Of a stretch of DNA of 64,000 bases, positions 1 to 7,732 are shown piece by piece. The stretch comes from Saccharospirillum salsuginis. GTDB lineage: Bacteria; Pseudomonadota; Gammaproteobacteria; Pseudomonadales; Natronospirillaceae. The DNA lies in the NCBI RefSeq assembly GCF_014651855.1, contig NZ_BMXR01000008.1:97596-161595 (forward strand), in the 5' to 3' direction. Below the pieces are notes generated by a model. The model did not search any database. It was not told the DNA's origin and was given only the letters and a program-made list of their open reading frames with translations. A program made the position numbers and the translations under genes. The first letter of the stretch is position 1. Every line of letters begins with the position of its first letter.

Positions 1-52
1 CATCTCTCCTCTTGGAGAATCCAGCCGGAAGGCTTAAAATTCATCGCGATTT

Positions 53-128
53 GGGTGTGTAGCTCAGCTGGGAGAGCATCGCCCTTACAAGGCGAGGGTC
101 AGCGGTTCGATCCCGTTCACACCCACCA
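53..128 (+). tRNA. tRNA-Val (TAC)
   Basis: A 76-nt cloverleaf with CCA encoded. The acceptor stem GGGTGTG pairs with CACACCC, the D-loop (AGCTCAGCTGGGAGAGC) and T-loop (GGTTCGATCC) are standard, and the anticodon loop CTTACAA gives anticodon TAC (Val). It lies 6 nt before tRNA-Asp and is probably co-transcribed with it. The promoter is likely upstream of the window. Confidence 0.97.
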
Positions 129-134
129 TTTCGC

Positions 135-211
135 GGAGCGGTAGTTCAGTTGGTTAGAATGCCGGCCTGTCACGCCGGAGGTCGCGGGTTCGAGTCCCGT
201 CCGTTCCGCCA
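135..211 (+). tRNA. tRNA-Asp (GTC)
   Basis: A 77-nt cloverleaf. The acceptor stem GGAGCGG pairs with CCGTTCC, followed by GCCA; the anticodon loop CTGTCAC reads GTC (Asp) and the T-arm GGGTTCGAGTCC is canonical. It follows tRNA-Val by 6 nt, a common Val-Asp pair in gammaproteobacteria. Its last 17 nt plus 10 nt of flank recur at 278-304. Confidence 0.97.
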
Positions 212-277
212 TTTCCTTTCTTGTTAGGCTGTCAGGGCAAGGCCCTGGTCGCGGTCCGGTGTGCCGGTCCAATCGCC

Positions 278-304
278 TCCCGTCCGTTCCGCCATTTCCT
301 TTCT
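278..304 (+). repeat. Truncated tRNA-Asp 3' end (27-nt direct repeat)
   Basis: Positions 278-304 repeat 195-221 exactly (27/27): the 3' half of the tRNA-Asp T-arm and acceptor stem, CCA, and 10 nt downstream. No 5' half is present, so it cannot be a functional tRNA. It could be the relic of a second Val-Asp unit lost by recombination, or an att-like duplication; no integrase is nearby. Confidence 0.8.
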
Positions 305-343
305 CAGTCAGATTCTTGCGTTAATACCCTGTGCACCGCCCAT

Positions 344-475
344 GTAGGGCAGAAGAGGGCGTGAGCCCGTAATCTGCCGTTGGTAGAATAACGTGCCCGT
401 GGACCGTCCCGAGCCTCCATATGTTTCCCGGCAGATAACGCTGTCGCCCGAAATGTCGTACCACTTCTTCCCTAC
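344..475. repeat. REP2 inverted doublet
   Basis: It begins GTAGGGCAGAAGAGG and ends CTTCTTCCCTAC, with internal AATCTGCCG and CGGCAGATAACG. This is two head-to-head copies of the REP2 palindrome found at seven other places in the window. It fills most of the gap between the tRNAs and fadH; the outer right end is slightly degenerate (CACTTCTTCCCTAC). Confidence 0.75.
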
Positions 476-607
476 CACCCACCCCGATCAACCTATGATG
501 TGCGGTCTCTCGGTGGTCGACCACAAAACCTCCTTGACGCGTCGCCCCTCCTATGGTGCTATTGCTAAAATTAAAACAACCGTTTGAAACGGCTGATAGG
601 ATTTCTC

Positions 608-2626
608 ATGACGCATCCATATCCCAATCTGTTTACACCGCTTGAAGTCGGACCGCTGACTTTGAAAAACCGCTTTCTGATGGGTTCCATGCACACCGGG
701 CTGGAAGAGGCCAAGAACGGTTTCGAACGCATGGCTGCTTTCTATGCCGAACGCGCACAAGGCGGCGTGGCGATGATCGTCACCGGGGGCATCTCGCCCA
801 ATGAGGAGGGGTTGACCTATCCGGGCGCCGCGAAGCTGACCACCCAGGAAGAGGCTTCAAAACACAAGACGATCACCCGGGCCGTGCATGAAGCCGGTGG
901 TCGCATCAGCCTGCAGATCCTGCATACCGGTCGCTATGCCTATATCCCGAACAATGTATCGGCGTCTGAGATCCAGGCGCCGATCAATCCGTTCAAGCCC
1001 AAGGCCCTGACCGACGAACAGATTCAACGCACCATCGACGACTTCGCCCATTGCGCCGTTCTGGCGAAGGAGGCGGGCTACGACGGGGTCGAGGTGATGG
1101 GCTCCGAAGGCTACCTGATTAATCAGTTCACCGCGCCGCGTACCAATCACCGCGACGATGACTGGGGCGGTGACATTCGTCATCGCATCACCCTGGGCGA
1201 GCGCATTGTTCAGGAAATCCGCGCTCAGTGCGGCGATGATTTCCTGGTCATCTACCGTCTGTCGATGATCGATCTGGTGGAAGAGGGCAACACCTGGGAC
1301 GAAATCGTCGAACAGGCTCGTGTGATGCAGCAAGCGGGCGTTCATTTGTTGAACACCGGCATTGGCTGGCACGAAGCGCGTATTCCCACCATCGCCACGT
1401 CGGTTCCGCGAGCCGCGTTCGCACGGGTAACCGAGCGGATCCGTAAAGAGGTGTCCATCCCGGTGGTGGCGTGTAACCGCATCAACACCCCGGAAGTGGC
1501 CGAAAACATCATTGCCTCGGGCCAGGCCGATATGGTGTCCATGGCGCGGCCATTCCTCGCCGATGGGTTCTTCGTCAATAAGGCGGAAGCCGGCGATGCC
1601 GAAGCGATCAACACCTGTATCGCCTGCAACCAGGCTTGTCTGGACCACATTTTCGAAATGAAACTGACGTCCTGCCTGGTCAATCCTCGTGCTTGCCGCG
1701 AAACCGAACTCAACTATGTGCCGACGAAGACTCCGAAGCGCATCGCGGTCGTCGGCTCCGGTCCGGGCGGGCTGGCCGCGGCGACCGTCGCGGCCGAGCG
1801 CGGCCATACGGTGACGCTGTTCGACGAACACGACGAGATTGGCGGCCAGTTAAACCTCGCCAAACGCATTCCGGGCAAGGAGGAATTCCACGAGACCCTG
1901 CGTTATTTCAAGGTTCAACTGGAGCGGAACAAGGTCGATATCCGGCTCGACAAGCGCGTGACGGCGGATGATCTGGCCGATTTCGACGAAGTCGTCATCG
2001 CTACCGGTATCAACCCCCGAACGCCGGATATCGACGGCATAGACCACCCCAGCGTCGTCTCCTACGTCGACCTTGTCAGTGGACGGGTCCGACCCGGTCA
2101 GCACGTTGCTATTATCGGCGCCGGTGGCATCGGCTTCGACGTCGGCGAGGTGTTGGTCCACGAAGGGGTATCCCCCAGCCTCGACGTCGATGTCTTTATG
2201 AAAGAGTGGGGCGTCGACCTCAATGTCGGTACCCCGGGCGGGCTTATTCCCGCACAACACACACCCAGCCCGCGCCAGGTATGGCTGTTGCAGCGCAAGA
2301 CCAGCAAAGTCGGCAAGAACCTGGGCAAAACCACCGGCTGGATTCACCGCGCGACCCTGCAACACAAGGGCGTCGAGTTTCTGCGCGGTGTCGAATACCG
2401 GTGCATCGACGACGCCGGCCTGCACATCACCATAGACGGCGAGGACCGCACCCTGCCCGCCGACCAGATCGTCATCTGCGCCGGTCAGGAGTCCCGACTC
2501 GACCTGTTCCATGAACTCGAACAGCGTGGTATCACCGGCCACCGCATCGGCGGTGCTTTCAAGGCGGGTGAACTCGACGCCAAGCGGGCCATTCGTCAGG
2601 GATCCGAGTTGGCGGCTGAATTGTAG
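608..2626 (+). CDS. fadH: 2,4-dienoyl-CoA reductase (NADPH), FadH type
   Basis: Reduces 2,4-dienoyl-CoA during beta-oxidation of polyunsaturated fatty acids, in the cytoplasm. The 672-residue protein has the same length as E. coli FadH. Residues ~1-330 form an old-yellow-enzyme FMN barrel. Cys337, Cys340, Cys344 and Cys356 match the spacing of the [4Fe-4S] ligands between the two halves. Residues ~380-672 carry a Rossmann dinucleotide motif (GSGPGGLAAA) for FAD and a second (GAGGIGFD) for NADPH. I chose ATG 608 (protein begins MTHPYPNLFTP), which has ATAGGA just upstream, over an in-frame TTG at 584. It appears monocistronic. Related trimethylamine dehydrogenases share the fold, but the length and start fit FadH best. 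Confidence 0.95.
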   Translation: MTHPYPNLFTPLEVGPLTLKNRFLMGSMHTGLEEAKNGFERMAAFYAERAQGGVAMIVTGGISPNEEGLTYPGAAKLTTQEEASKHKTITRAVHEAGGRISLQILHTGRYAYIPNNVSASEIQAPINPFKPKALTDEQIQRTIDDFAHCAVLAKEAGYDGVEVMGSEGYLINQFTAPRTNHRDDDWGGDIRHRITLGERIVQEIRAQCGDDFLVIYRLSMIDLVEEGNTWDEIVEQARVMQQAGVHLLNTGIGWHEARIPTIATSVPRAAFARVTERIRKEVSIPVVACNRINTPEVAENIIASGQADMVSMARPFLADGFFVNKAEAGDAEAINTCIACNQACLDHIFEMKLTSCLVNPRACRETELNYVPTKTPKRIAVVGSGPGGLAAATVAAERGHTVTLFDEHDEIGGQLNLAKRIPGKEEFHETLRYFKVQLERNKVDIRLDKRVTADDLADFDEVVIATGINPRTPDIDGIDHPSVVSYVDLVSGRVRPGQHVAIIGAGGIGFDVGEVLVHEGVSPSLDVDVFMKEWGVDLNVGTPGGLIPAQHTPSPRQVWLLQRKTSKVGKNLGKTTGWIHRATLQHKGVEFLRGVEYRCIDDAGLHITIDGEDRTLPADQIVICAGQESRLDLFHELEQRGITGHRIGGAFKAGELDAKRAIRQGSELAAEL

Positions 2627-3075
2627 GTCACTTAGGCCTCATGCTAAGTGGTGCCCCCGGTTCTTTGAATTGCCACGGTCTGTTCTGTCTAGGCTGACCT
2701 TAGTGCCAGTGGTCCGTGCCCGGTGAGGAGGTAGGCTCCCCCGAGGAAGCATCCCCCGGCAACCGGCACGGACCAAGGGCACAATCACCAACCCAGGCAC
2801 CAGTCTGCCCAAGCACCCATTGGCCGCGAAAGGACCTGAAACAACACCCATAACGGACATTTTGCTCATTTTGTGAACAAACAAGTTCACAGATTCCAAC
2901 ATCCATGCCATAACCTCCGGCCAATTGCCGATCCCGTCACATTTCCCAATGACAACAGACGTTACACTCCTTAACTCGGTTTTGGCGTATCATGCTTTTC
3001 TTACCCGGCCATGACAGTCAGGCTGGGGGCCAACACCGATCTTCAACAGGACGTTGGTATGACCTGGGGTAGCTT
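2627..3075. other. Intergenic gap with two palindromes
   Basis: A 449-nt gap. A perfect 7-bp hairpin (CACTTAG/CTAAGTG, 2629-2650) follows the fadH stop but has no T-run. At 2711-2774 a 64-nt imperfect palindrome has outer arms GGTCCGTGCC/GGCACGGACC. It shares CCAGTGGTCCG with the left flank of the family S copy at 6331, so it may be a copy that lost its core. The rest, about 2790-3060, is more AT-rich and presumably holds the promoter of the next gene; I see no convincing -35/-10 pair. Confidence 0.5.
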
Positions 3076-4475
3076 ATGGCATTTCGCAGTAACAAAGATC
3101 TGATCGAGGCGGTATTCTTCTTCGGTAAAAAGGGCATCAGCAAAGAGATGCGCTACACCGAATTCGAGGCCGTGCTTGACGGCGTGGTCGGTATAACCGG
3201 ACTCTCCTCCCGTGAGGTGCAGGCTGCGTATCTGCGAATCACCCCGTCCCTCGATGTTCATTCCGTAGTTCTTTTCCTGATCGACTTCGACGATCGCGGT
3301 TTCGCCGATCAGGACTGGAACATCCCCCTGCGTCATCTGGCCGATACCGCCGGTTCCGGGCCCGATCTTGGCAAGGGGCCGATTCGCCTGTCCTGCCGCA
3401 GCCAGTGTTCCGTATCCTGGTACCAGAATGAACTGTGGGAGCCGGGCGGCCGTGGTGGCCTGAACCATTTTCAGTTGATTCGCGACGCCGTCAAACGCAA
3501 CAAACTGGGCATCATCACCGAAGAGCCGAGCGCGCCGCTGGAGCCGCCGGTGATGCAGGAGCAGGTTAGGATGTCGGCGATTTCGAGGATCTGCCGGTCA
3601 TTTCCGACCAGGTCGAGCCCCAGGCCCTGACCGGTTACTCGGAAGAAGACCTCAAGGCCGAGCTGGCCAAGCAGGCGCGTGAATACCAGGAAAAACTGTC
3701 CATTCTGGCCCAGCGCCAGAAACAGCGACTGGCCGGTCTGGAAGAGCAGCACAAGGAAGAGATCGAGCAGGTCAAACGGGCCATGCGCAACGAAGCCCAA
3801 ACCTATCGCAACCGCATTCAGGAGCTGGAGCAACAGTGCAACCAGAATAAGGTGCTGTTCGACAAGCTCCAGTCCAACTACCGCAAGCTGGAAAAAGACC
3901 GGGTGTTGCTGCAGGACCAGGCCGATACCTACAAAGCCCGGTACGATGAACTGAAAGACGAGCATTTCGATCTGCTGCGCACCCAGCAGACCACCGAGGC
4001 CGGTGAACACGCCAAAGTGGTCGCGCTGAAAGAGGCGCTGACCGAGAAGAACATCGAGATCGACGATCTGAACGATCGTGTGCGCCAACTGATCGCCGAG
4101 GCGGACAACGTCAAGGATCAGATGGTCGAGATGGAGCAGGATACCAGCGAACAGGAAGCCTTCTTCGAACGGTTGGAGGGGATGGAGCTGGTCTTCGTGG
4201 CCTATCATCCGGGTGCCGGTCACATCAGCATGCCGGCGCGGCAGCTGCAGGATTACCTGGAACGACCGCTCACCTTCGCGGCTCAGAAATGCGGTGTGAC
4301 CCCGGAGCAATACAAAGCCTGGTTGATTCACTACGACAGCCCGGAGTGCGAAGAGTGCGGTGTTCCGGTCAAACGCGTCGATCAACCGGCGGATTTCGAA
4401 GCCGGTACCCACAATTTCTGCTCGCGTCACCGGGTGGTGTCCGGTAACGTCACGGCCTTTCGCAAGTCCAGCTGA
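3076..4475 (+). pseudogene. Frameshifted coiled-coil protein with C-terminal Cys cluster
   Basis: I do not recognise the family. The first frame runs from ATG 3076 to a stop at 3628-3630. The continuation is open in the -1 frame from 3570 to the stop at 4473-4475. Adding one G in the AGG|ATG stretch at ~3569 joins them into one ~466-residue protein. Residues ~1-160 look globular (begins MAFRSNKDLIEAVFF). Residues ~180-360 are a long Glu/Lys/Gln-rich coiled coil. The C-terminus has CEECGVPV followed ~20 residues later by FCSRH, a probable metal site. No signal peptide or membrane segment is seen. The -1 frame has TAG at 3567, so any ribosomal shift would have to happen after it. The next gene starts 12 nt downstream. 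A single-base sequencing error is as likely as a real mutation. Confidence 0.75.
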
Positions 4476-4487
4476 CACCGATCCTTC

Positions 4488-5363
4488 ATGAAATCCTGGC
4501 CCGATCCCGTGCGGTTGGACGTCGACCGCACGCCCTGGAACGACTGTGAGACCATCTTTACCGTGCGCGGCGACCGCTTGCACCCGGTCGTCTCCGGTAA
4601 CAAGTGGTTCAAACTGCTGCCGTTGCTGGAATTCGCCCGATTGCGCGGCATTCAGACTCTGGTCTCCGTCGGCGGACCCTATTCCAACCATTTGCACGCC
4701 CTGGCCTATGCCGGCCACCGTTGGGGGTTCGATACCGTCGGCATCGTTCGCGGACCGGAACCGGACGAGTATTCCCAGACACTCCAGGACTGTCTCGCCT
4801 GGGGCATGACGTTGCGCTTCATCTCGCGGACCGACTACGCCGAGCGGTATTCGACACGGTTCGAGGAGCAGTGGCGGGCCGAGTACCCCGGCGGTCATTT
4901 TATCGCCGAAGGCGGGTGGTCGCCGGAAGCCATCCAGGGGTCGGCCAACTGGTGGCAGCTGGCCGGTCGGGATCTGGATTGGCTGGTTTGCCCGGTGGGG
5001 TCCGGTACCACCCTGGCCGGATTGATCCTCTCCGCCCCGACCCGCTGTCGCGTCGTCGGTGTCCCGGTCTACCGCGATCCGGACGAGTACACCGATCTGC
5101 GCCGGAAACTGGCGGAGCAAGGCATCAGCGCCGACCGGTACCGGATCTGGAGCGGTCACGCCGGACGTGGCTTCGGACGCAGCAGCGAAGCCGAACGCAC
5201 CTTCGGCGAGCGATTCGAAGCCCGGAACGGCTACGAGCTCGATCCCGTCTACACCCGCAAGACCTTTCTCGCACTGGCTTCCAGGCTGAATCGGGATCCG
5301 TCGTTGAAAGACAGCCGCATCGGTGTTCTGCATACCGGCGGGCTTCAGGGCCGAACCGGCTGA
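4488..5363 (+). CDS. PLP-dependent ACC deaminase/D-cysteine desulfhydrase family
   Basis: A cytoplasmic pyridoxal-phosphate enzyme of the tryptophan synthase beta fold; known members deaminate 1-aminocyclopropane-1-carboxylate or desulfurate D-cysteine. The 291-residue protein is slightly shorter than typical members (~330). SGNKWFKL at residues 37-44 holds the likely PLP lysine (Lys39). GGPYSNHLHA supplies the substrate-carboxylate Ser/Asn, and PVGSGTTLAG is the phosphate-binding loop. The start lies 12 nt after the preceding gene, so they may share a transcript. Substrate cannot be decided from the sequence; D-cysteine desulfhydrase activity is the commoner one in gammaproteobacteria. Confidence 0.8.
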   Translation: MKSWPDPVRLDVDRTPWNDCETIFTVRGDRLHPVVSGNKWFKLLPLLEFARLRGIQTLVSVGGPYSNHLHALAYAGHRWGFDTVGIVRGPEPDEYSQTLQDCLAWGMTLRFISRTDYAERYSTRFEEQWRAEYPGGHFIAEGGWSPEAIQGSANWWQLAGRDLDWLVCPVGSGTTLAGLILSAPTRCRVVGVPVYRDPDEYTDLRRKLAEQGISADRYRIWSGHAGRGFGRSSEAERTFGERFEARNGYELDPVYTRKTFLALASRLNRDPSLKDSRIGVLHTGGLQGRTG

Positions 5364-5415
5364 CGCCCAACTGTGGTACACTGCGCGGCCGTTTCACCAT
5401 CCGGTAGTCGCACCC

Positions 5416-6282
5416 ATGGCCAAAATCAATTGGTTCCCGGGCCATATGGCCAAGGCCCGTCGCCAAATCAGCGAATTGATGCCCAAGATCGACGTCGTGA
5501 TCGAAGTCATCGACGCCCGTCTTCCCCGATCGAGCATGAACCCGGTCCTGTCCGAAGTACGCGGTGACAAGCCCGTCGTTCGGCTGCTGAGCAAGGCCGA
5601 TCTCGCCGACCCCGAGATCACGGACGCCTGGCGCCGTTTCTACAGTGAAGAACACAACATGACCGTCATGCCCCTGGTCATGACCGACAAGCGCCAGCTC
5701 AACAAGGTCCCGGATCTCTGTCGAAAACTCGCCCCGCATCGCGGTGGCATCGGCAAGCCCGTACGTACCGTCGTCGTCGGCATTCCCAACGTGGGCAAGT
5801 CCACGCTGATCAACGGCCTGGTCGGCCGCCGGATCGCCAGGGTCGGCGACGAACCGGCGGTCACCCGGCGCCAGCAACGCATCCAGATCGCCGACGATTT
5901 CACGTTGATGGACACCCCCGGCATCATGTGGCCGTCGCCGGACAGCGAAGTCGGCGGTTATCGTCTGGCCGCGTCCGGCGCTATCCGCGACACGGCGGTG
6001 GAGTATGAAGACATCGCGCTGTTCGCGGTCGATTACCTGATGCAACGCTACCCGGAGCGCCTGAAAGAGCGCTATAAGCTGACGGATATCCCGGATGGCG
6101 CCATGGACTGCCTGGCCGACATCGCCCGCAAACGGGCCTGTGTTCGCGGCCGCGAAGTGGACTGGCACCGCGTCAGCGAGATCGTCCTGAAGGAGTTCCG
6201 GGGTGGCATTCTCGGCCGCATCAGCCTGGAAGAGCCCGATCGGGATGTCCCTTACAGGGAGCTGGAGTCCGACGCCCCGTAG
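5416..6282 (+). CDS. ylqF: YlqF/RbgA-type ribosome biogenesis GTPase
   Basis: A 288-residue cytoplasmic GTPase with circularly permuted motifs: G4 (SKAD, residues 59-62) precedes G1 (GIPNVGKST, ~122-130) and G3 (DTPG, ~166-169), the order of the YlqF/YawG family. RbgA assists late 50S subunit assembly in Bacillus; the gammaproteobacterial homologues are less studied. The N-terminus (MAKINWFPGHMAKARR) is the family signature and fixes ATG 5416 against an in-frame upstream ATG at 5323 that would overlap the previous gene. Its TAG stop (6280-6282) is also the start of a REP3 repeat (GTAGGTTGCATTAGC), so the repeat supplies the stop codon. Confidence 0.9.
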   Translation: MAKINWFPGHMAKARRQISELMPKIDVVIEVIDARLPRSSMNPVLSEVRGDKPVVRLLSKADLADPEITDAWRRFYSEEHNMTVMPLVMTDKRQLNKVPDLCRKLAPHRGGIGKPVRTVVVGIPNVGKSTLINGLVGRRIARVGDEPAVTRRQQRIQIADDFTLMDTPGIMWPSPDSEVGGYRLAASGAIRDTAVEYEDIALFAVDYLMQRYPERLKERYKLTDIPDGAMDCLADIARKRACVRGREVDWHRVSEIVLKEFRGGILGRISLEEPDRDVPYRELESDAP

Positions 6283-6623
6283 GTTGCATTAGCCCGAAGG
6301 GCGTAATCCGACATTTTGTACCAGTGGTCCGGGCCGGGGTGGGGTGCGGGCGTTTTTGGGGTCGTCGTAGATACGTCCATGTAGACTTGACCGCAGCGTC
6401 CCTGCTGCGGACATCCCCAAAACGCCTGCACCCCGGCCCTCGCAACCGTGCCACGGTTTCCTCTTTACCTACGATGTAGCCCTGTAGGGTGGGCACCGCC
6501 CACCTTCGAAGGTAATGAAACCCCTATCAATCACGACCGCCTAAATGCTTAGGGCGGCCCTGGTCTGAATGAGTGCCTCCGAATCTTAGTCGGATTACGC
6601 CCTTCGGGCTAATGCGACCTACG
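6279..6623. repeat. REP3 inverted pair enclosing a 345-nt block
   Basis: The left copy (6279-6312) begins GTAGGTTGCATTAGCCCGAA and the right copy (6589-6623) is its reverse complement with one mismatch over ~34 nt. Each is itself a hairpin (TTAGCCCGAAGGGCGTAA). The block between them contains family S copy A and, at 6484-6504, a small palindrome GTAGGGTGGGCACCGCCCAC. A related palindrome (GGTGGGCGATGCCCACCCTA) follows at 6655-6674. Downstream lies the convergent end of the gene at 6715. Confidence 0.8.
6331..6440 (+). repeat. Family S element, copy A
   Basis: Left arm ~6331-6361 and right arm 6415-6440 are inverted (GGGCCGGGG/CCCCGGCCC outer, GGCGTTTT/AAAACGCC inner). The core holds TCCATGTAGACTTGACC and hairpin GCAGCGTCCCTGCTGC. 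The left arm has a 5-nt insertion relative to the right, making this one of the less perfect copies. Convergent gap between ylqF and the deacetylase-like gene. Confidence 0.8.
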
Positions 6624-6714
6624 GGGTTGGGTTTGCTGTTGTGGCAGTGGTATTGGTGGGCGATGCCCACCCTACTGATGGAGGCTCTGGAGACACCAGT
6701 GGTAAAAAGTCTCC

Positions 6715-7659
6715 TTATTCAACCCCATCCTCGGGCAACCCCATCAACGCCCTGACGTGTTGTTCTGCTGATTCGGCCAGGGCCTTGAGGTGGTAGCCGC
6801 CTTCCAGCATGGAGACGACGCGGCCATTGCAGAGGTCCTCCGCCGCTTCCACGATCCGCCGCGTCAGCCAGTAGTAATCGTGCGTCTGCCAGTTCAACTG
6901 ACCCAGTGGATCCATGGTATGGGCGTCGAAACCGGCTGAAATGAAGATCATCTCGGGCTGGTGCCGCTTCAGGGCCGGCAGCCAGCTCTGTTCCCAATCA
7001 TCCCGCATGTCACCCGAGGTCGCGAAGGCGACCTGGGGCGTCAGGACGATGTGGGGGTGTTCGATCTGCCAATGCGAATTCGGATAGAACGGGTGCTGGA
7101 ACGAGCTGCAGACCATGACCTCGGGCCGGTCCTGGAACGCCTCGATGGTGCCGTTGCACTGATGGACGTCGAAATCGAGGATGGCCACCCGTTTCAGTCC
7201 GTGATGTTCAAGCGCATGGGCGGCGGCGACGGCGATGTTGTTGAAAAAGCAGAAGCCCATGGTCACGGCCGGTTCGGCGTGGTGACCCGGCGGGCGAATG
7301 GCGCAGAAGGCGTTTTGGTACTCGCCGGCCATGATGTCGTCCACGGCCTGAACACCGGCGCCGGCGGCACGGTAGGCCGCTTCCCAGGTATAGGGACCCA
7401 TCAGGGTGTCGGGATCGACGTGAATCAGGCCGTGAGAGGGGCTGATGCGGTCGATTTGCTCCACGTAAATGGGGTGGTGGATGCGCAATACCATCGCTTC
7501 GTTACCCAACATGGCCTCGCGCACGTCCATGCGTTCGGTCAGCTGTTGGTCGTCGAGACGGCTGAGAATGGCTTCCAGCCGCTTCGGTGATTCCGGGTGT
7601 CCTTCGCCCATATCATGGAGCTGGCACACCGGGTGATGTATGAGCGCTGTTCGATTCAT
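6715..7659 (-). CDS. Histone-deacetylase/acetoin-utilization family hydrolase
   Basis: A 314-residue zinc hydrolase of the class II HDAC-like/AcuC family, which removes acyl groups from lysine or polyamines. Visible motifs are RPPGHHA (catalytic His pair), DFDVHQCNGT (Zn Asp/His) and AGFDAH (second Zn Asp). I chose ATG 7659 (protein begins MNRTALIHHP) because the family N-terminus starts there; an in-frame extension to 7851 would run into the divergent neighbour. The divergent neighbour is a Pat-type protein acetyltransferase starting within 75 nt. The pair could therefore be an acetylation/deacetylation couple sharing a control region; that is inference from position. Confidence 0.85.
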   Translation of the reverse strand: MNRTALIHHPVCQLHDMGEGHPESPKRLEAILSRLDDQQLTERMDVREAMLGNEAMVLRIHHPIYVEQIDRISPSHGLIHVDPDTLMGPYTWEAAYRAAGAGVQAVDDIMAGEYQNAFCAIRPPGHHAEPAVTMGFCFFNNIAVAAAHALEHHGLKRVAILDFDVHQCNGTIEAFQDRPEVMVCSSFQHPFYPNSHWQIEHPHIVLTPQVAFATSGDMRDDWEQSWLPALKRHQPEMIFISAGFDAHTMDPLGQLNWQTHDYYWLTRRIVEAAEDLCNGRVVSMLEGGYHLKALAESAEQHVRALMGLPEDGVE

Positions 7660-7732
7660 GGTGGGTTCCCATTGAAAGGCATGGCAGTATATGTCTAGAG
7701 TATCGCCGTTGCATCCCGACTTTGGTGGCACC

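Noticed and set aside
3550..3640. Programmed -1 ribosomal frameshift
   Set aside because: No X-XXY-YYZ heptamer and no obvious downstream pseudoknot; a one-base deletion explains the data more simply.
3471..5381. A 636-codon minus-strand open frame across the frameshifted gene and the PLP enzyme
   Set aside because: The plus-strand proteins have recognisable PLP-enzyme motifs and coiled coil; the antisense translation is low-complexity hydrophobic and spans a gene boundary.
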